From positions 124,001-188,000 of the forward strand of contig NZ_WWCN01000002.1 of NCBI RefSeq assembly GCF_009857445.1: 64,000 nt of DNA, written 5' to 3'. Under the pieces are notes generated by a model. The model ran no database searches and was not told where the DNA came from. It saw only the letters and a program-made list of their open reading frames with translations. The translations under genes were made by a program, and so were the position numbers. Position 1 is the stretch's first letter; each line of letters opens with the position of its first letter. The stretch is from Duganella flavida (GTDB taxonomy: Bacteria > Pseudomonadota > Gammaproteobacteria > Burkholderiales > Burkholderiaceae_D). Shown one piece after another: positions 8,655-17,057 of the stretch.

Positions 8655-9901
8655 AACGAAAATATCTGGCCACGGCCATCTTCTGCGCACTGCCGCTGCT
8701 GGCCGCCGCGCAGGACAAGAGCGACGTTGAACAACTACGCGCCGACATCGCGCGCATGCAGGTGAAGCTGGACGCCATGGAAACCGCGCATAGCGATAAC
8801 GGCTTCGCAGGCCTGAAGATCAGCGGCATGATCGATCCGACGTTCATCGCCAGCGGCAACCGCCGCAGCGCAGGCTTCAACTTCCTGAACAATTTCGACG
8901 GCGTGGATCGTAGCGCCGCCGGCCAGGATTCGACCTACGCGTTCGATAACTCCTTCTTCGGCATGGCTTTGCTCCAGATCGATAAAGAGACCGAGAACGG
9001 CACCAAGTTCAAGCTGCAACTGGTGCCGCACAAGAGCGCCAGTTCGGCCATGAACCTCGGCTCCATCATCCATGAAGCAACGGTCACCATTCCGATGGAA
9101 GACAAGAACGTGCGCGTGCTGGCCGGCCAGTTTGCCGATTTCACCGGCTACGAGTACTTCCTGTCGAATCAGACCAAGCTGGTGACGCACAACCTGCTGT
9201 TCGACTTCACTCAGCCTAGCTATTACGTCGGTGCCGGCGTTGAAGCAGTGGTGGATGCATGGACCACCAAGGTACTGGTGGCGAACATGAACAAATCCAG
9301 CCACGCCGACCGCGCCCACGATCCTATCGTGGTGTTCCGCACCGACTACCTGAATTCGGAATTCAGCGGCATCGGCTTTACCGGCCAATTCGGCAAGTAC
9401 TTCGGCAAGCGCCTGGCGATGCTGTCCAGCGATGCTTACTACACACGTGGCGCATGGTCGCTTAATGGCCAGGTCAATACCGGCATGTGGCGCGACTCGG
9501 CCTTCAACGGCGGCGACGCGCGTTGGGCCGGTGTGTCGCTGCAAGCTGCGTACAAAGTCACCCCGCGTGCGGAACTGGTGGCGCGTGCCGACTACCTGAA
9601 GAACGATAAGAACGGCGGCGGCACCATTGCTACCGTGTTCACGGAAGATGCAGGCGACTATCGCAACGGCCTCGGTCCTTCGCCGGACGAATTGGCGCGC
9701 TCCTTGGCTGCGGGTACGGTGCGCGGTGCGAATCGCGCGGCCCTCACGCTGGGCGGCAACTACGCCTACAACGAAAACGTGGTCTTCAAATTTGAAGTGC
9801 GCTACGACCACGCCAACCAGGACGTGTTCCTGAAACCGGGCACGGATCAATACCGGAAAGGCAATTCGTTGTTTGCAAGCTCCTTAGTTGCAACGTTCTA
9901 A
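8651..9901 (+). CDS. Outer-membrane porin-like protein, DUF3138 family
   Basis: A 416-residue exported protein. Residues 1-20 are a signal peptide (LLAAAQ at the cleavage site), followed by a short heptad-like coiled coil (VEQLRADIARMQVKLDAME) of the sort that trimerises some porins. Then come alternating hydrophobic/polar stretches rich in aromatic residues and glycine, and a C-terminus ending in phenylalanine (SSLVATF), as expected for a beta-barrel. The DUF3138 assignment rests on my memory of this betaproteobacterial family. Its start overlaps the last permease gene by four bases and has a GGAGGAG site, so it is part of the transporter operon and is likely the outer-membrane entry route for the same substrate. 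Confidence 0.8.
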   Translation: MKRKYLATAIFCALPLLAAAQDKSDVEQLRADIARMQVKLDAMETAHSDNGFAGLKISGMIDPTFIASGNRRSAGFNFLNNFDGVDRSAAGQDSTYAFDNSFFGMALLQIDKETENGTKFKLQLVPHKSASSAMNLGSIIHEATVTIPMEDKNVRVLAGQFADFTGYEYFLSNQTKLVTHNLLFDFTQPSYYVGAGVEAVVDAWTTKVLVANMNKSSHADRAHDPIVVFRTDYLNSEFSGIGFTGQFGKYFGKRLAMLSSDAYYTRGAWSLNGQVNTGMWRDSAFNGGDARWAGVSLQAAYKVTPRAELVARADYLKNDKNGGGTIATVFTEDAGDYRNGLGPSPDELARSLAAGTVRGANRAALTLGGNYAYNENVVFKFEVRYDHANQDVFLKPGTDQYRKGNSLFASSLVATF

Positions 9902-9933
9902 GCAGAACAATTTGACGCCCGCGTTACCGCTGA

Positions 9934-10845
9934 ATGACAATGCAGTCCATGCTGACCAATCTATCCGATCTCGATTTAAGGTTGATCCGCGTGTTCCTTG
10001 CAGTGGTGGATGCGGGCGGTCTTTCGCTGGCACAGGCGGTGTTGAATGTTAATCAATCGACGATCAGCACGCAGCTCTCCACGCTGGAGGCCCGCCTGGG
10101 CTTCCGGTTGTGCGAACGGGGACGCGCGGGTTTCCGCCTGACCCCAAAAGGTGAACGCTTTGCGCAAGCCGCGCGCCGCATGCTCGATGTGGTGAACGAC
10201 TTCTGTGAGGAAGCGCGCAATATTGAGAAAAAACTCAGCGGCTCTTTGCGTATCGGCTTGATCGGCCACACTGATCCTGAGCAGAACGCCAAGCTGGGAC
10301 AGGCCATCGCCGCCTTCCGCAAGCGCGATGAGGCGGTGCGCTTCCACATCTTCAACCGCGCTCCGAATGAGCTGGAAGAGCAAATGCTGGCTGGTGAGCT
10401 GGATTTGGGCATCGGCTATTTCTGGCATCAACTGCCGGAGCTGGAATATGCGCCGCTGTACGTGGAAAAGCAGATTGCGTATTGCGGACAAGGGCACTCG
10501 CTGTTTGGCACTTCAGATCAGATAGGTGCGGTGGATGTTGGCAATTACGAGTGGATCGGCCGCAGTTACCCGGTGCCGGAGTTTGAATCGCGCTTCGGGC
10601 AGAAGAACTACGGCGCGCGTGCCGATAATATGGAAGCGGTGGCGATCCTGATCATGTCGGGCCGATATTGCGGTTTCCTGCCATCGCACTTTGCGGAGCC
10701 GTATGTGCGGCAAGGTTTGCTGCAGGCGCTGAACGAAGACGATTTGTCCTATCGCGTCACCATCCACACCTGCTCGCGCCGCACCACGCGCCGCAGCGAC
10801 ATCATCGAAGCCTTCATGAGCGACCTGCGTGCAATCATGGGGTAG
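9934..10845 (+). CDS. LysR-family transcriptional regulator
   Basis: A 303-residue regulator with an N-terminal winged helix-turn-helix (FLAVVDAGGLSLAQAVLNV, then QSTISTQLSTLEARLGFRLCERG at residues 19-65) and a C-terminal periplasmic-binding-like effector domain. The gene lies 32 bases after the porin and on the same strand, so it may be cotranscribed and control the polyamine/guanidino cluster. That target is inferred from position only. An in-frame ATG six bases downstream (9940), or a later one, could also be the start. Confidence 0.88.
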   Translation: MTMQSMLTNLSDLDLRLIRVFLAVVDAGGLSLAQAVLNVNQSTISTQLSTLEARLGFRLCERGRAGFRLTPKGERFAQAARRMLDVVNDFCEEARNIEKKLSGSLRIGLIGHTDPEQNAKLGQAIAAFRKRDEAVRFHIFNRAPNELEEQMLAGELDLGIGYFWHQLPELEYAPLYVEKQIAYCGQGHSLFGTSDQIGAVDVGNYEWIGRSYPVPEFESRFGQKNYGARADNMEAVAILIMSGRYCGFLPSHFAEPYVRQGLLQALNEDDLSYRVTIHTCSRRTTRRSDIIEAFMSDLRAIMG

Positions 10846-10874
10846 CGAGCGCCGATGCAGGGTAAAATAACTGT

Positions 10875-11930
10875 ATGAGCATACAGACCGACAATTTTAC
10901 CGAACAGCGCATTATCGACGCGGCGCCGTCTTCTCCGAATGAAGAAGCGATCGAACGCGCCCTGCGTCCCAAGCATCTCGATGAATATGTCGGGCAGGCC
11001 AAGATCCGCGATCAGCTGGAGATTTTCATCTCCGCCGCCCGCAAGCGCAAGGAAGCGCTGGATCACACGCTGCTGTTCGGGCCTCCGGGCCTCGGTAAAA
11101 CCACACTGGCAAACATCATCGCCCGCGAGATGGGCGTGAACCTACGCCAGACTTCTGGCCCGGTGCTGGAGCGTCCGGGCGACTTGGCCGCCATTCTGAC
11201 CAACCTGGAAACCAACGACGTCCTGTTTATCGACGAGATTCACCGCTTGTCGCCGGTGGTGGAAGAGATCCTGTATCCGGCTTTAGAGGACTACCAGATC
11301 GATATCATGATCGGCGAAGGCCCGGCGGCGCGTTCGGTCAAGCTGGACCTGCAGCCGTTCACGCTGGTCGGCGCTACCACCCGCGCCGGCATGCTGACCA
11401 ATCCACTGCGCGACCGCTTCGGCATCGTGGCGCGTCTGGAGTTCTACAACACCGCCGAGCTGACGCAAATCGTGACGCGTAGCGCTGCGCTGCTGAAAGC
11501 TGTCATCGATCCTGAAGGCGCCCACGAAATCGCCCGCCGCGCGCGCGGCACGCCGCGTATCGCCAACCGCCTGCTGCGCCGCGTGCGCGATTACGCGGAA
11601 GTGAAGAGCAACGGCGAGATCACCAAGACCGTGGCCGACGCCGCACTGGTGATGCTGGACGTGGACACGGTCGGTTTCGACGTGATGGACCGCAAGCTGC
11701 TGGAAGCGGTGCTGTACAAATTCGGCGGCGGCCCGGTCGGCATCGGCAACCTTGCCGCAGCCATCGGCGAAGCTGCCGACACGATTGAAGACGTGCTGGA
11801 ACCGTACCTTATCCAGCAAGGCTTCCTGCAACGCACGCCGCGCGGCCGCGTGGCTACGCCTGCAGCCTACAAGCACTTCGGCGTTCACCCGCCGCGCACC
11901 AATCCTAACGGCGAATTGTGGGATCAGTGA
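10875..11930 (+). CDS. ruvB: Holliday junction branch-migration helicase RuvB
   Basis: A 351-residue AAA+ motor with Walker [10 protein letters not shown], Walker [10 protein letters not shown], sensor 1 LVGATTRAG and the arginine-finger region NPLRDRFG. The C-terminal winged helix includes [14 protein letters not shown]. RuvB hexamers drive branch migration with RuvA. Neither ruvA nor ruvC is in the window upstream, so it stands outside the common ruvCAB order. A TAAAAT -10-like box at 10863-10868 lies only six bases before the ATG and no ribosome site is visible, so the transcript may be leaderless. Confidence 0.97.
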   Translation: MSIQTDNFTEQRIIDAAPSSPNEEAIERALRPKHLDEYVGQAKIRDQLEIFISAARKRKEALDHTLLFGPPGLGKTTLANIIAREMGVNLRQTSGPVLERPGDLAAILTNLETNDVLFIDEIHRLSPVVEEILYPALEDYQIDIMIGEGPAARSVKLDLQPFTLVGATTRAGMLTNPLRDRFGIVARLEFYNTAELTQIVTRSAALLKAVIDPEGAHEIARRARGTPRIANRLLRRVRDYAEVKSNGEITKTVADAALVMLDVDTVGFDVMDRKLLEAVLYKFGGGPVGIGNLAAAIGEAADTIEDVLEPYLIQQGFLQRTPRGRVATPAAYKHFGVHPPRTNPNGELWDQ

Positions 11931-12382
11931 TGCAGATCTGGGTCGACGCTGACGCCTGTCCCGCCGTCATCAAGGAAATTCTCTACCGTGTGGCAGATCG
12001 TGTGCAGATGCAGGTCACGCTGGTGGCCAACCAGCTGCTACGCGTACCGCCATCGCGCTTCATCCGTTCGGTGCAAGTTCCGTCCGGCGCCGACGTGGCG
12101 GACCAGGAAATCGTGCGCCTGCTAGAACCAGGCGATCTGGTGATCACCGGCGATATCCCGCTGGCTTCGGATGTACTGAAGAAGGGCGGCTACGCGCTCA
12201 ACCCGCGTGGCGAGTTCTACACCAACGACAACATCGCGCAAATGCTGACCATGCGCGCCTTCATGGACGAGCTGCGCGGCAGCGGCGTTGATACTGGCGG
12301 CCCTGCTGCCTTCAGCCAATCCGACCGGCAGCACTTCGCCAATAGCCTCGATAGGCATCTGGCCAAACGCAAACATGGATGA
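11930..12382 (+). CDS. YaiI/YqxD family protein (DUF188)
   Basis: A 150-residue cytoplasmic protein starting at the ATG whose A is the last base of the ruvB stop (TGATG). The N-terminal [16 protein letters not shown] and the later [19 protein letters not shown] and [12 protein letters not shown] are the signature blocks of the DUF188 family (YaiI in E. coli, YqxD in Bacillus), a PIN-like fold with conserved aspartates whose substrate is unknown. Overlap with ruvB suggests cotranscription. Confidence 0.9.
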   Translation: MQIWVDADACPAVIKEILYRVADRVQMQVTLVANQLLRVPPSRFIRSVQVPSGADVADQEIVRLLEPGDLVITGDIPLASDVLKKGGYALNPRGEFYTNDNIAQMLTMRAFMDELRGSGVDTGGPAAFSQSDRQHFANSLDRHLAKRKHG

Positions 12383-13304
12383 ACTGCGCGCCATCTCGAC
12401 CTTCATCAAGGCTGCCGAATTGGGCAGCTTTAACAAGGTCGCGGAGGCGCAGGGCACCACGCCGCAAGCCGTTAGCAAAACCATCCGCCAGTTTGAACAG
12501 CATCTGGGCGTGCGTCTGTTCCACCGTACCACGCGCAATAGCTCGCTGACCGAGGAGGGCCAGCGCCTACTGGACTCCATCAAGCCCAGTCTCGACGGCG
12601 TGGTCGGCGCACTGGCCCGTGCACGCAGCGCAGCGCGCGAGGACGAGGGCACCATCCGCGTAGCGGCCTCCGGCTCGATGGGCCGCCGAATTCTGATGCC
12701 GCTGCTGGCCGAGTTCCAGCTGATATACTCGAATATCCAGATCGACCTGATCCAGGAAGATGGCTTTAGCGACCTGGTGCACGACCGTATCGACGTCGGT
12801 TTCCGGGGCGGTAATCCGCCGGATGCGCAGATCGTCAGCCGCCGTTTGTTTCCGGTGCAGCAAATCGTCTGCGCGACGCCGGGTTATCTGGCACGCCACG
12901 GCACGCCGCGCACCCTGCACGACCTGCAGGCCCACCGCTGCACCGCCTACCGCCAGCCCGGCAGCGGCCGGCCGATGGCGTGGGAATTCGAAATCGATGG
13001 CGATACGGTGTTCCGCCACGTGACGCCGGTCTTGCTCAGTAACGATCCAGACACTGAGGTGCACGCCGTGCTGGCCGGTATCGGCATCGGCCAGATCGAC
13101 AGCATCAACGCCACCGCCGCCATCCGCGCTGGCCTGCTGAAACCGCTGCTGGCGGACTACATCAGCGAGCGCATGGGCTTCCACCTTTACTTCCCGCAGC
13201 GTAGTGAGATGCCGGGCCGGGTGCGGCATTTTGTCGACTTCATCGTCGCGCGCTTGCTGGACAGCCAGCAGTTCTACCTGTCGCCGGTCGAGCTGCGCGT
13301 ATAA
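12375..13304 (+). CDS. LysR-family transcriptional regulator
   Basis: A 309-residue LysR protein. [20 protein letters not shown] begins the DNA-binding domain, and [21 protein letters not shown] is its recognition helix. The start ATG at 12375 overlaps the end of the DUF188 gene by eight bases; an upstream GTG-type start would lie deep inside that gene and give a non-conserved extension. The effector domain is full-length. It precedes a broken short-chain dehydrogenase on the same strand, which may have been its regulatory target. Confidence 0.9.
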   Translation: MDELRAISTFIKAAELGSFNKVAEAQGTTPQAVSKTIRQFEQHLGVRLFHRTTRNSSLTEEGQRLLDSIKPSLDGVVGALARARSAAREDEGTIRVAASGSMGRRILMPLLAEFQLIYSNIQIDLIQEDGFSDLVHDRIDVGFRGGNPPDAQIVSRRLFPVQQIVCATPGYLARHGTPRTLHDLQAHRCTAYRQPGSGRPMAWEFEIDGDTVFRHVTPVLLSNDPDTEVHAVLAGIGIGQIDSINATAAIRAGLLKPLLADYISERMGFHLYFPQRSEMPGRVRHFVDFIVARLLDSQQFYLSPVELRV

Positions 13305-13415
13305 ACTTTTAGTTGCTACTGAAGCGGATTTTTGCCACTACATTGGTTGTGGTCATCGATCTATAGTTCACCTGTCGCCGGTGCTTTCCGGCATTCACCA
13401 AACAGGAGAACTACC

Positions 13416-13845
13416 ATGAAAAATCGTGTTGCTGTCATCACCGGTGCGTCCAGCGGCATCGGCTTCGCTACCGCTAAACTGTTAGCCGCCCGCGGCGCCA
13501 AGGTTGCCGTGCTGGCCCGTCGCAAAGAAGTGCTGGATGAACTGGTCAAAGACATTCGCGCCGCTGGTGGCGAGGCTATCGCCCTGGCAGTGGACGTCAC
13601 GAATCAAGCCTCGGTGGACGCTGCAGCGGCGGCGGTAGATGCTGCGTATGGTCCAGCCATTGAGCCGGGCATCACCGAGACCGAACTGCAAGGCCACTGG
13701 ACCTTCCAGGGCGCCAAGGACAGGCCAAAGCATGGAGTTCCTGCAGCCGCAGGACATTGCCGAAGTGGTAGGCTTCCTGGCCACCCAGCCGAAGCGTGTG
13801 AACTTGCAACAGGTGGTTGTCATGCCAACCAAGCAGGGCACGTAA
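13416..13845 (+). pseudogene. Short-chain dehydrogenase/reductase, internally deleted and frameshifted
   Basis: The reading frame starts well: AGGAGA ribosome site, then MKNRVAVITGASSGIGFATA with the Rossmann TGxxxGIG motif, through VDVTNQASVD and AAYG at residue 79. It then jumps to AIEPGITETELQGH, a segment that normally lies near residue 180 of this family. About 100 residues are missing, including the NNAG strand and the catalytic Ser/Tyr/Lys. A second lesion follows: the expected C-terminus (MEFLQPQDIAEVVGFLATQ ... VVVMPT) is in the +1 frame from about 13733 to 13845, while the original frame continues as unrelated sequence to 13859. Intact relatives are about 245 residues. No functional enzyme is expected. 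Confidence 0.85.
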
Positions 13846-14217
13846 TCACTTCTTATTGATATGCATGGTCGGCACGAAGCGGGTCAGGTAAATGGTCACG
13901 CAAGTGCCGATCAGCATGATCAGGAGGCGTACCCACGGCAACTCGGTGCGCCAGATCGAGTAGCTCATCGAGCCCCACATGAAAATCAAAATCCACACTT
14001 TGCCACGCAAGGGAATGCCGGCGCCGTTTTCGTAGTCGCGCAGGTATTTGCCGAAGACGCGGTTGTTGCGCAGCCAGCCGTGCATGCGCGGCGAGGCGCG
14101 CGCGAAACAGGCCGAGGCGAGGAGCAGGAAAGGCGTGGTCGGCAGCAGCGGCAGGAAGATCCCCAGCACACCCAGCACCACGGCGACGATGCCGATGAAG
14201 TTGAGAATGATTTTCAT
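13846..14217 (-). CDS. YbaN-family inner-membrane protein (DUF454)
   Basis: A 123-residue protein with two or three hydrophobic segments (an N-terminal LNFIGIVAVVLGVLGIFLPL, later VWILIFMWGSM and LIMLIGTCVTIYL) and the family block LPTTPFLLLASACFARASP followed by WLRNNRVFGKYLRDYENG. This is the DUF454/YbaN pattern. Function is unknown. ATG 14217 is used; a GTG at 14235 is an in-frame alternative with an AAGG close to it. The gene ends head-to-head with the SDR pseudogene, leaving no spacer, and its start faces the ThuA gene. Confidence 0.85.
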   Translation of the reverse strand: MKIILNFIGIVAVVLGVLGIFLPLLPTTPFLLLASACFARASPRMHGWLRNNRVFGKYLRDYENGAGIPLRGKVWILIFMWGSMSYSIWRTELPWVRLLIMLIGTCVTIYLTRFVPTMHINKK

Positions 14218-14257
14218 TTGGCTAAATCGTATCACCTTGGGTTAGACTATGACAAAT

Positions 14258-14269
14258 GTTAGCGCTAAC
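14258..14269. promoter_or_regulatory. Perfect 12-bp palindrome, LacI/GalR-type operator
   Basis: GTTAGCGCTAAC is a perfect palindrome with the central CG typical of operators bound by LacI-family repressors. It lies 17 bases before the ThuA-protein start and just upstream of its AAAGGAG ribosome site, a position where repressor binding would block transcription. No LacI-family gene is in the window. Confidence 0.6.
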
Positions 14270-14286
14270 TTTAAAAGGAGGGGACG

Positions 14287-15048
14287 ATGAAAAAACTGAT
14301 GCTGGCCGCTGCGGCCGGGGTAATGATGATGTCCAGCGCATGGGCCGACACGCAGTACAAAATCCTGGTGCTGGCCATGCCGAGCAAGTACCACTACGAA
14401 TACATCCCCATCGCGCGCGAGAGTTTTGAACGTCTGGGCAAGCTGCACGCGTTCGACATGACCTTCACCAACAAGCCGGAAGCCTTCGATGGCGACTTGT
14501 CGCAGTACGCCGCTGTGATGTTCCTGAATACGCCGCCGGAAGAGCTGAACGAAGCGCGCCGCAAGAAGTTCGAGGACTACATGAAAGCCGGCGGCAACGC
14601 CATGCTGGTGCACCGCTCGCTGATCATCCCGGCCAATACCTGGGTCTGGTACGAAAAGCTGATCGGTCGCCACACTGGCGTCCATCCGATGCTGCAAACT
14701 GGCGTGGCCGATGTGGTCGACAAAAAGCACCCGGCCACTTTCGGTTTGCCCGACCACTGGATCTGGAGCGATGAGTGGTATGTGTTCGACGATCCGTACA
14801 AGATCAAAATCAATCCGGTACTGAACGTGGATGAGAGCAGCTACGACCCGACCAAGATCTGGCCGGGGCAGGTGTCATACGGCATGGGCAAAGAGCACCC
14901 GGTGAGCTGGTATCACACGGTGGAGAAGGGCCGCGTGTTCGTCACGGCCCTCGGGCACGATGGCAATATGTACCGCGATCCGCAATACCTTGCCCATTTG
15001 ATGGGTGGCATCTACTGGACTGCCACCGGCAAGGGAGTCAAGCAGTAG
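14287..15048 (+). CDS. Exported ThuA-domain protein
   Basis: A 253-residue protein with a signal peptide (cleaved after AWA, about residue 20). The mature part matches the ThuA (trehalose-utilisation) fold: YKILVLAMPSKYHYEYIPIA at the start, AAVMFLNTPPEELNEARRKK, LVHRSLI in place of the usual GIH turn, and VSWYHTVEKGRVFVTALGHD with the conserved GR(V/I)F and glycine-His near the C-terminus. ThuA proteins resemble glutamine amidotransferases but usually lack the nucleophile, and many belong to sugar-compound catabolism. The ribosome site is AAAGGAGG. A LacI-type palindrome in its leader supports sugar-responsive control. Confidence 0.85.
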   Translation: MKKLMLAAAAGVMMMSSAWADTQYKILVLAMPSKYHYEYIPIARESFERLGKLHAFDMTFTNKPEAFDGDLSQYAAVMFLNTPPEELNEARRKKFEDYMKAGGNAMLVHRSLIIPANTWVWYEKLIGRHTGVHPMLQTGVADVVDKKHPATFGLPDHWIWSDEWYVFDDPYKIKINPVLNVDESSYDPTKIWPGQVSYGMGKEHPVSWYHTVEKGRVFVTALGHDGNMYRDPQYLAHLMGGIYWTATGKGVKQ

Positions 15049-15733
15049 CGCGTTGCGTTGCGTTACGGCGACGCCACGCCAGCAGGCTAAGGCCAGCCAT
15101 CATTAGCATGCCAGTACTTGGTTCAGGCACCGCTGAAATTAACTGGATCGATGTGACTGTAGCCGACACTTCGATGGTGTGGTCATCGGAGCCAAAATCA
15201 TAAGTTAAACTGCGCTGATCAAAGCGGTTGAGATCGAGATTAGTCGGCAGGGCAGTATTGTTGAAGGCCGTGCCAGTCTGATCGAACAGAAAAATGTTAG
15301 CGTGCTGGTCAGGATCGATCCGCGAGGCGGTGGAGAAACTGATACCGTCTCCTCCTTCATAAGTTGTACTGTTGTTTAGGATGGCCATTTGAGGTGTTTC
15401 TGGAAATGCGGTCGAATCGAAATTCAATCCTCCTTGGAATGATAACGACATGTGCCCCATGTCTTTGTAGAAAACGATAGGCACGGGGACGCGCTTCTGA
15501 ATTGTCCAGATCGGGGCAGAAGTGTCGTAACTCATGATGCCGTGCACGGTATCGTAGGTCCGGACGGTGTTGCCGAGGATGTTGACCGAGTCAACCCTGA
15601 ACGGCAGGCTGGGGTCGAATTGGGCGATGCTTGTGATAGTCGCAGTGAATTCATAAGTAATGACTTCTGCTTGTGCCGAACCAAGCGTGAGCACTGTTGC
15701 TGTTGCTGCGAGCATTGATTTGATGAATTTCAT
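15038..15733 (-). CDS. PEP-CTERM sorting-domain protein
   Basis: A 231-residue exported protein: signal peptide at 1-22 (cleaved after AQA), a middle region rich in Thr/Ser/Asp without a recognised domain, and a C-terminal PEP-CTERM tripartite signal, namely VPEPSTGM, a hydrophobic helix and RRR. Such proteins are processed by an exosortase (EpsH/XrtA type), usually in exopolysaccharide-producing Gram-negatives. No exosortase gene is in the window. The last 11 bases overlap the end of the ThuA gene on the opposite strand. The body of the protein is not recognised. Confidence 0.88.
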   Translation of the reverse strand: MKFIKSMLAATATVLTLGSAQAEVITYEFTATITSIAQFDPSLPFRVDSVNILGNTVRTYDTVHGIMSYDTSAPIWTIQKRVPVPIVFYKDMGHMSLSFQGGLNFDSTAFPETPQMAILNNSTTYEGGDGISFSTASRIDPDQHANIFLFDQTGTAFNNTALPTNLDLNRFDQRSLTYDFGSDDHTIEVSATVTSIQLISAVPEPSTGMLMMAGLSLLAWRRRNATQRATA

Positions 15734-15813
15734 ATTGCCTCTCGACGAAATGCCACGGACGTGGAAAAATTTATTTTCAGATAATTATCCAATTGAAAAT
15801 ATTATTTCGTCAA

Positions 15814-15841
15814 TAAAAAAGCCAGCATCAGGCTGGCTTTT
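15814..15841 (-). terminator. Rho-independent terminator of the DUF2147 gene
   Basis: Stem GCCAGC (15821-15826) and GCTGGC (15832-15837) with a 5-base loop, followed on the minus strand by six T residues and flanked by A/T on both sides. It lies 20 bases past the stop of the minus-strand DUF2147 gene. The short T run on the plus side could let it work weakly in the other direction. Confidence 0.85.
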
Positions 15842-15861
15842 GTTGTTGGTAGGACAAGAGG

Positions 15862-16302
15862 TTACTGCTCACGCACCCATGTCTGCGAGCGGCCCAGCAT
15901 TGGTACGCCGATGTAGCCGCGCACGCTCAGCTTCTTGCCGCCATCGGCCAGGTGCAGCTTGCTTTTGTAGACCTTGCCATTGTTCGGGTCGAGGATCTCG
16001 CCGCCGCTATATTCGTCGCCATCCTTCTTCAGGTTGGACAGGATGGTCATGCCGAGGATGGGCTGGTCCTTGCGTGCGTCGCTACATTTTTCGCACTTTG
16101 GATTCTGGTCTTCGTTGGCATCGCGGAACAGCTTTTCGATCTGGCCGGTCAGCACGCCGTTGTTTTCGGTGATGCGGATCAGTGCTTTTGGCTTGCCGGT
16201 TTCATCATCGATGTTTTTCCACAGGCCGGCCGGCGAGCCGGTTTGGGCGAAGGCAGGTGCGATGCTCAGTGCGGCTGCAGCAATGAATGCGAGGAATTTC
16301 AT
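15862..16302 (-). CDS. Periplasmic DUF2147-family protein
   Basis: A 146-residue protein with a signal peptide (MKFLAFIAAAALSIAPAFA) and a mature domain beginning GLWKNIDDETGKPKALIRI, then GQIEKLF, a CEKC pair (possibly a metal or disulphide site), QPILGMTILSNLKKDGDEYS and the end block LSVRGYIGVPMLGRSQTW. These are the conserved stretches of DUF2147, a lipocalin-like secreted family of unknown function. It has its own terminator and stands alone. Confidence 0.88.
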   Translation of the reverse strand: MKFLAFIAAAALSIAPAFAQTGSPAGLWKNIDDETGKPKALIRITENNGVLTGQIEKLFRDANEDQNPKCEKCSDARKDQPILGMTILSNLKKDGDEYSGGEILDPNNGKVYKSKLHLADGGKKLSVRGYIGVPMLGRSQTWVREQ

Positions 16303-16412
16303 TTTGTCTCCAAAGTTATAGTTGTCTGTCGATTATACGAACCTGCAGTAGCCTGAAATTAGAGGCTGACATCCAATTAAACAAAAAATCTAAAATAAGA
16401 TAAAATGTTCGG

Positions 16413-17039
16413 ATGAAAAAAACTGCCGAACATCGAAACCTGCTGGCGCAGATGCAGCACGTGGCGGAAGGGCTGGGCAAGACGCTGGCGCCGTTCTGCG
16501 AAGTGGTGCTGCACGACCTGACCGAGCCGGAGCATGCCATCCTGGCCATTCACAACAACCTGTCGGGGCGCAGCGTGGGCGCGCCTGCGACCGAGCTGGG
16601 TCTCGCACGCGCGGCCGATCCGGCGTTCGAACAGGTAATTGCCAACTATCCCAACACTTTCCCAGATGGCCGGCTGGCCAAGAGCACTTCGATCGGCATC
16701 AAGGACAGCCAGGGCCAGTATGTGGCGGCGCTGTGCATGAATGTCGACCTGACTGTGTTCCGCAGCCTGAATACCATGCTGACGCAATTTGGCAGCGTGG
16801 ATGCGGCAGCCGCCGTCAGCGAGACCATGGCGCCGAATGGAGCAGACGCGATCCGCGTGCGTATCGACCAATTCGCAGCACGGCTGGGCACCACGCCGCG
16901 TGCGCTCAAGGCCGATGAACGCAAGGCCTTGATGCGCGAGCTGAAGGAAGCCGGCCTGAGCGATGTCCGGCGGGCGATGGACATCGTCGCCGCCTATCTC
17001 AACGTATCCCGCGCCACCGTGTACAACGATGCGCGCTAA
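16413..17039 (+). CDS. YheO/DauR-type transcriptional regulator
   Basis: A 208-residue protein with an N-terminal PAS-like YheO domain (CEVVLHDLTEPEHAILAIHN, then GRLAKSTSIGIKDSQGQYVAALC) and a C-terminal helix-turn-helix (GLSDVRRAMDIVAAYLNVSRATVYN). The architecture is that of DauR, the repressor of D-arginine catabolism, and E. coli YheO. It is 18 bases ahead of a PLP-dependent dehydratase on the same strand, so it most likely controls that gene in response to an amino acid. Two TAAAAT boxes upstream (16391, 16401) are possible -10 elements. Confidence 0.87.
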   Translation: MKKTAEHRNLLAQMQHVAEGLGKTLAPFCEVVLHDLTEPEHAILAIHNNLSGRSVGAPATELGLARAADPAFEQVIANYPNTFPDGRLAKSTSIGIKDSQGQYVAALCMNVDLTVFRSLNTMLTQFGSVDAAAAVSETMAPNGADAIRVRIDQFAARLGTTPRALKADERKALMRELKEAGLSDVRRAMDIVAAYLNVSRATVYNDAR

Positions 17040-17057
17040 TCCACCAAGGAATCCATC

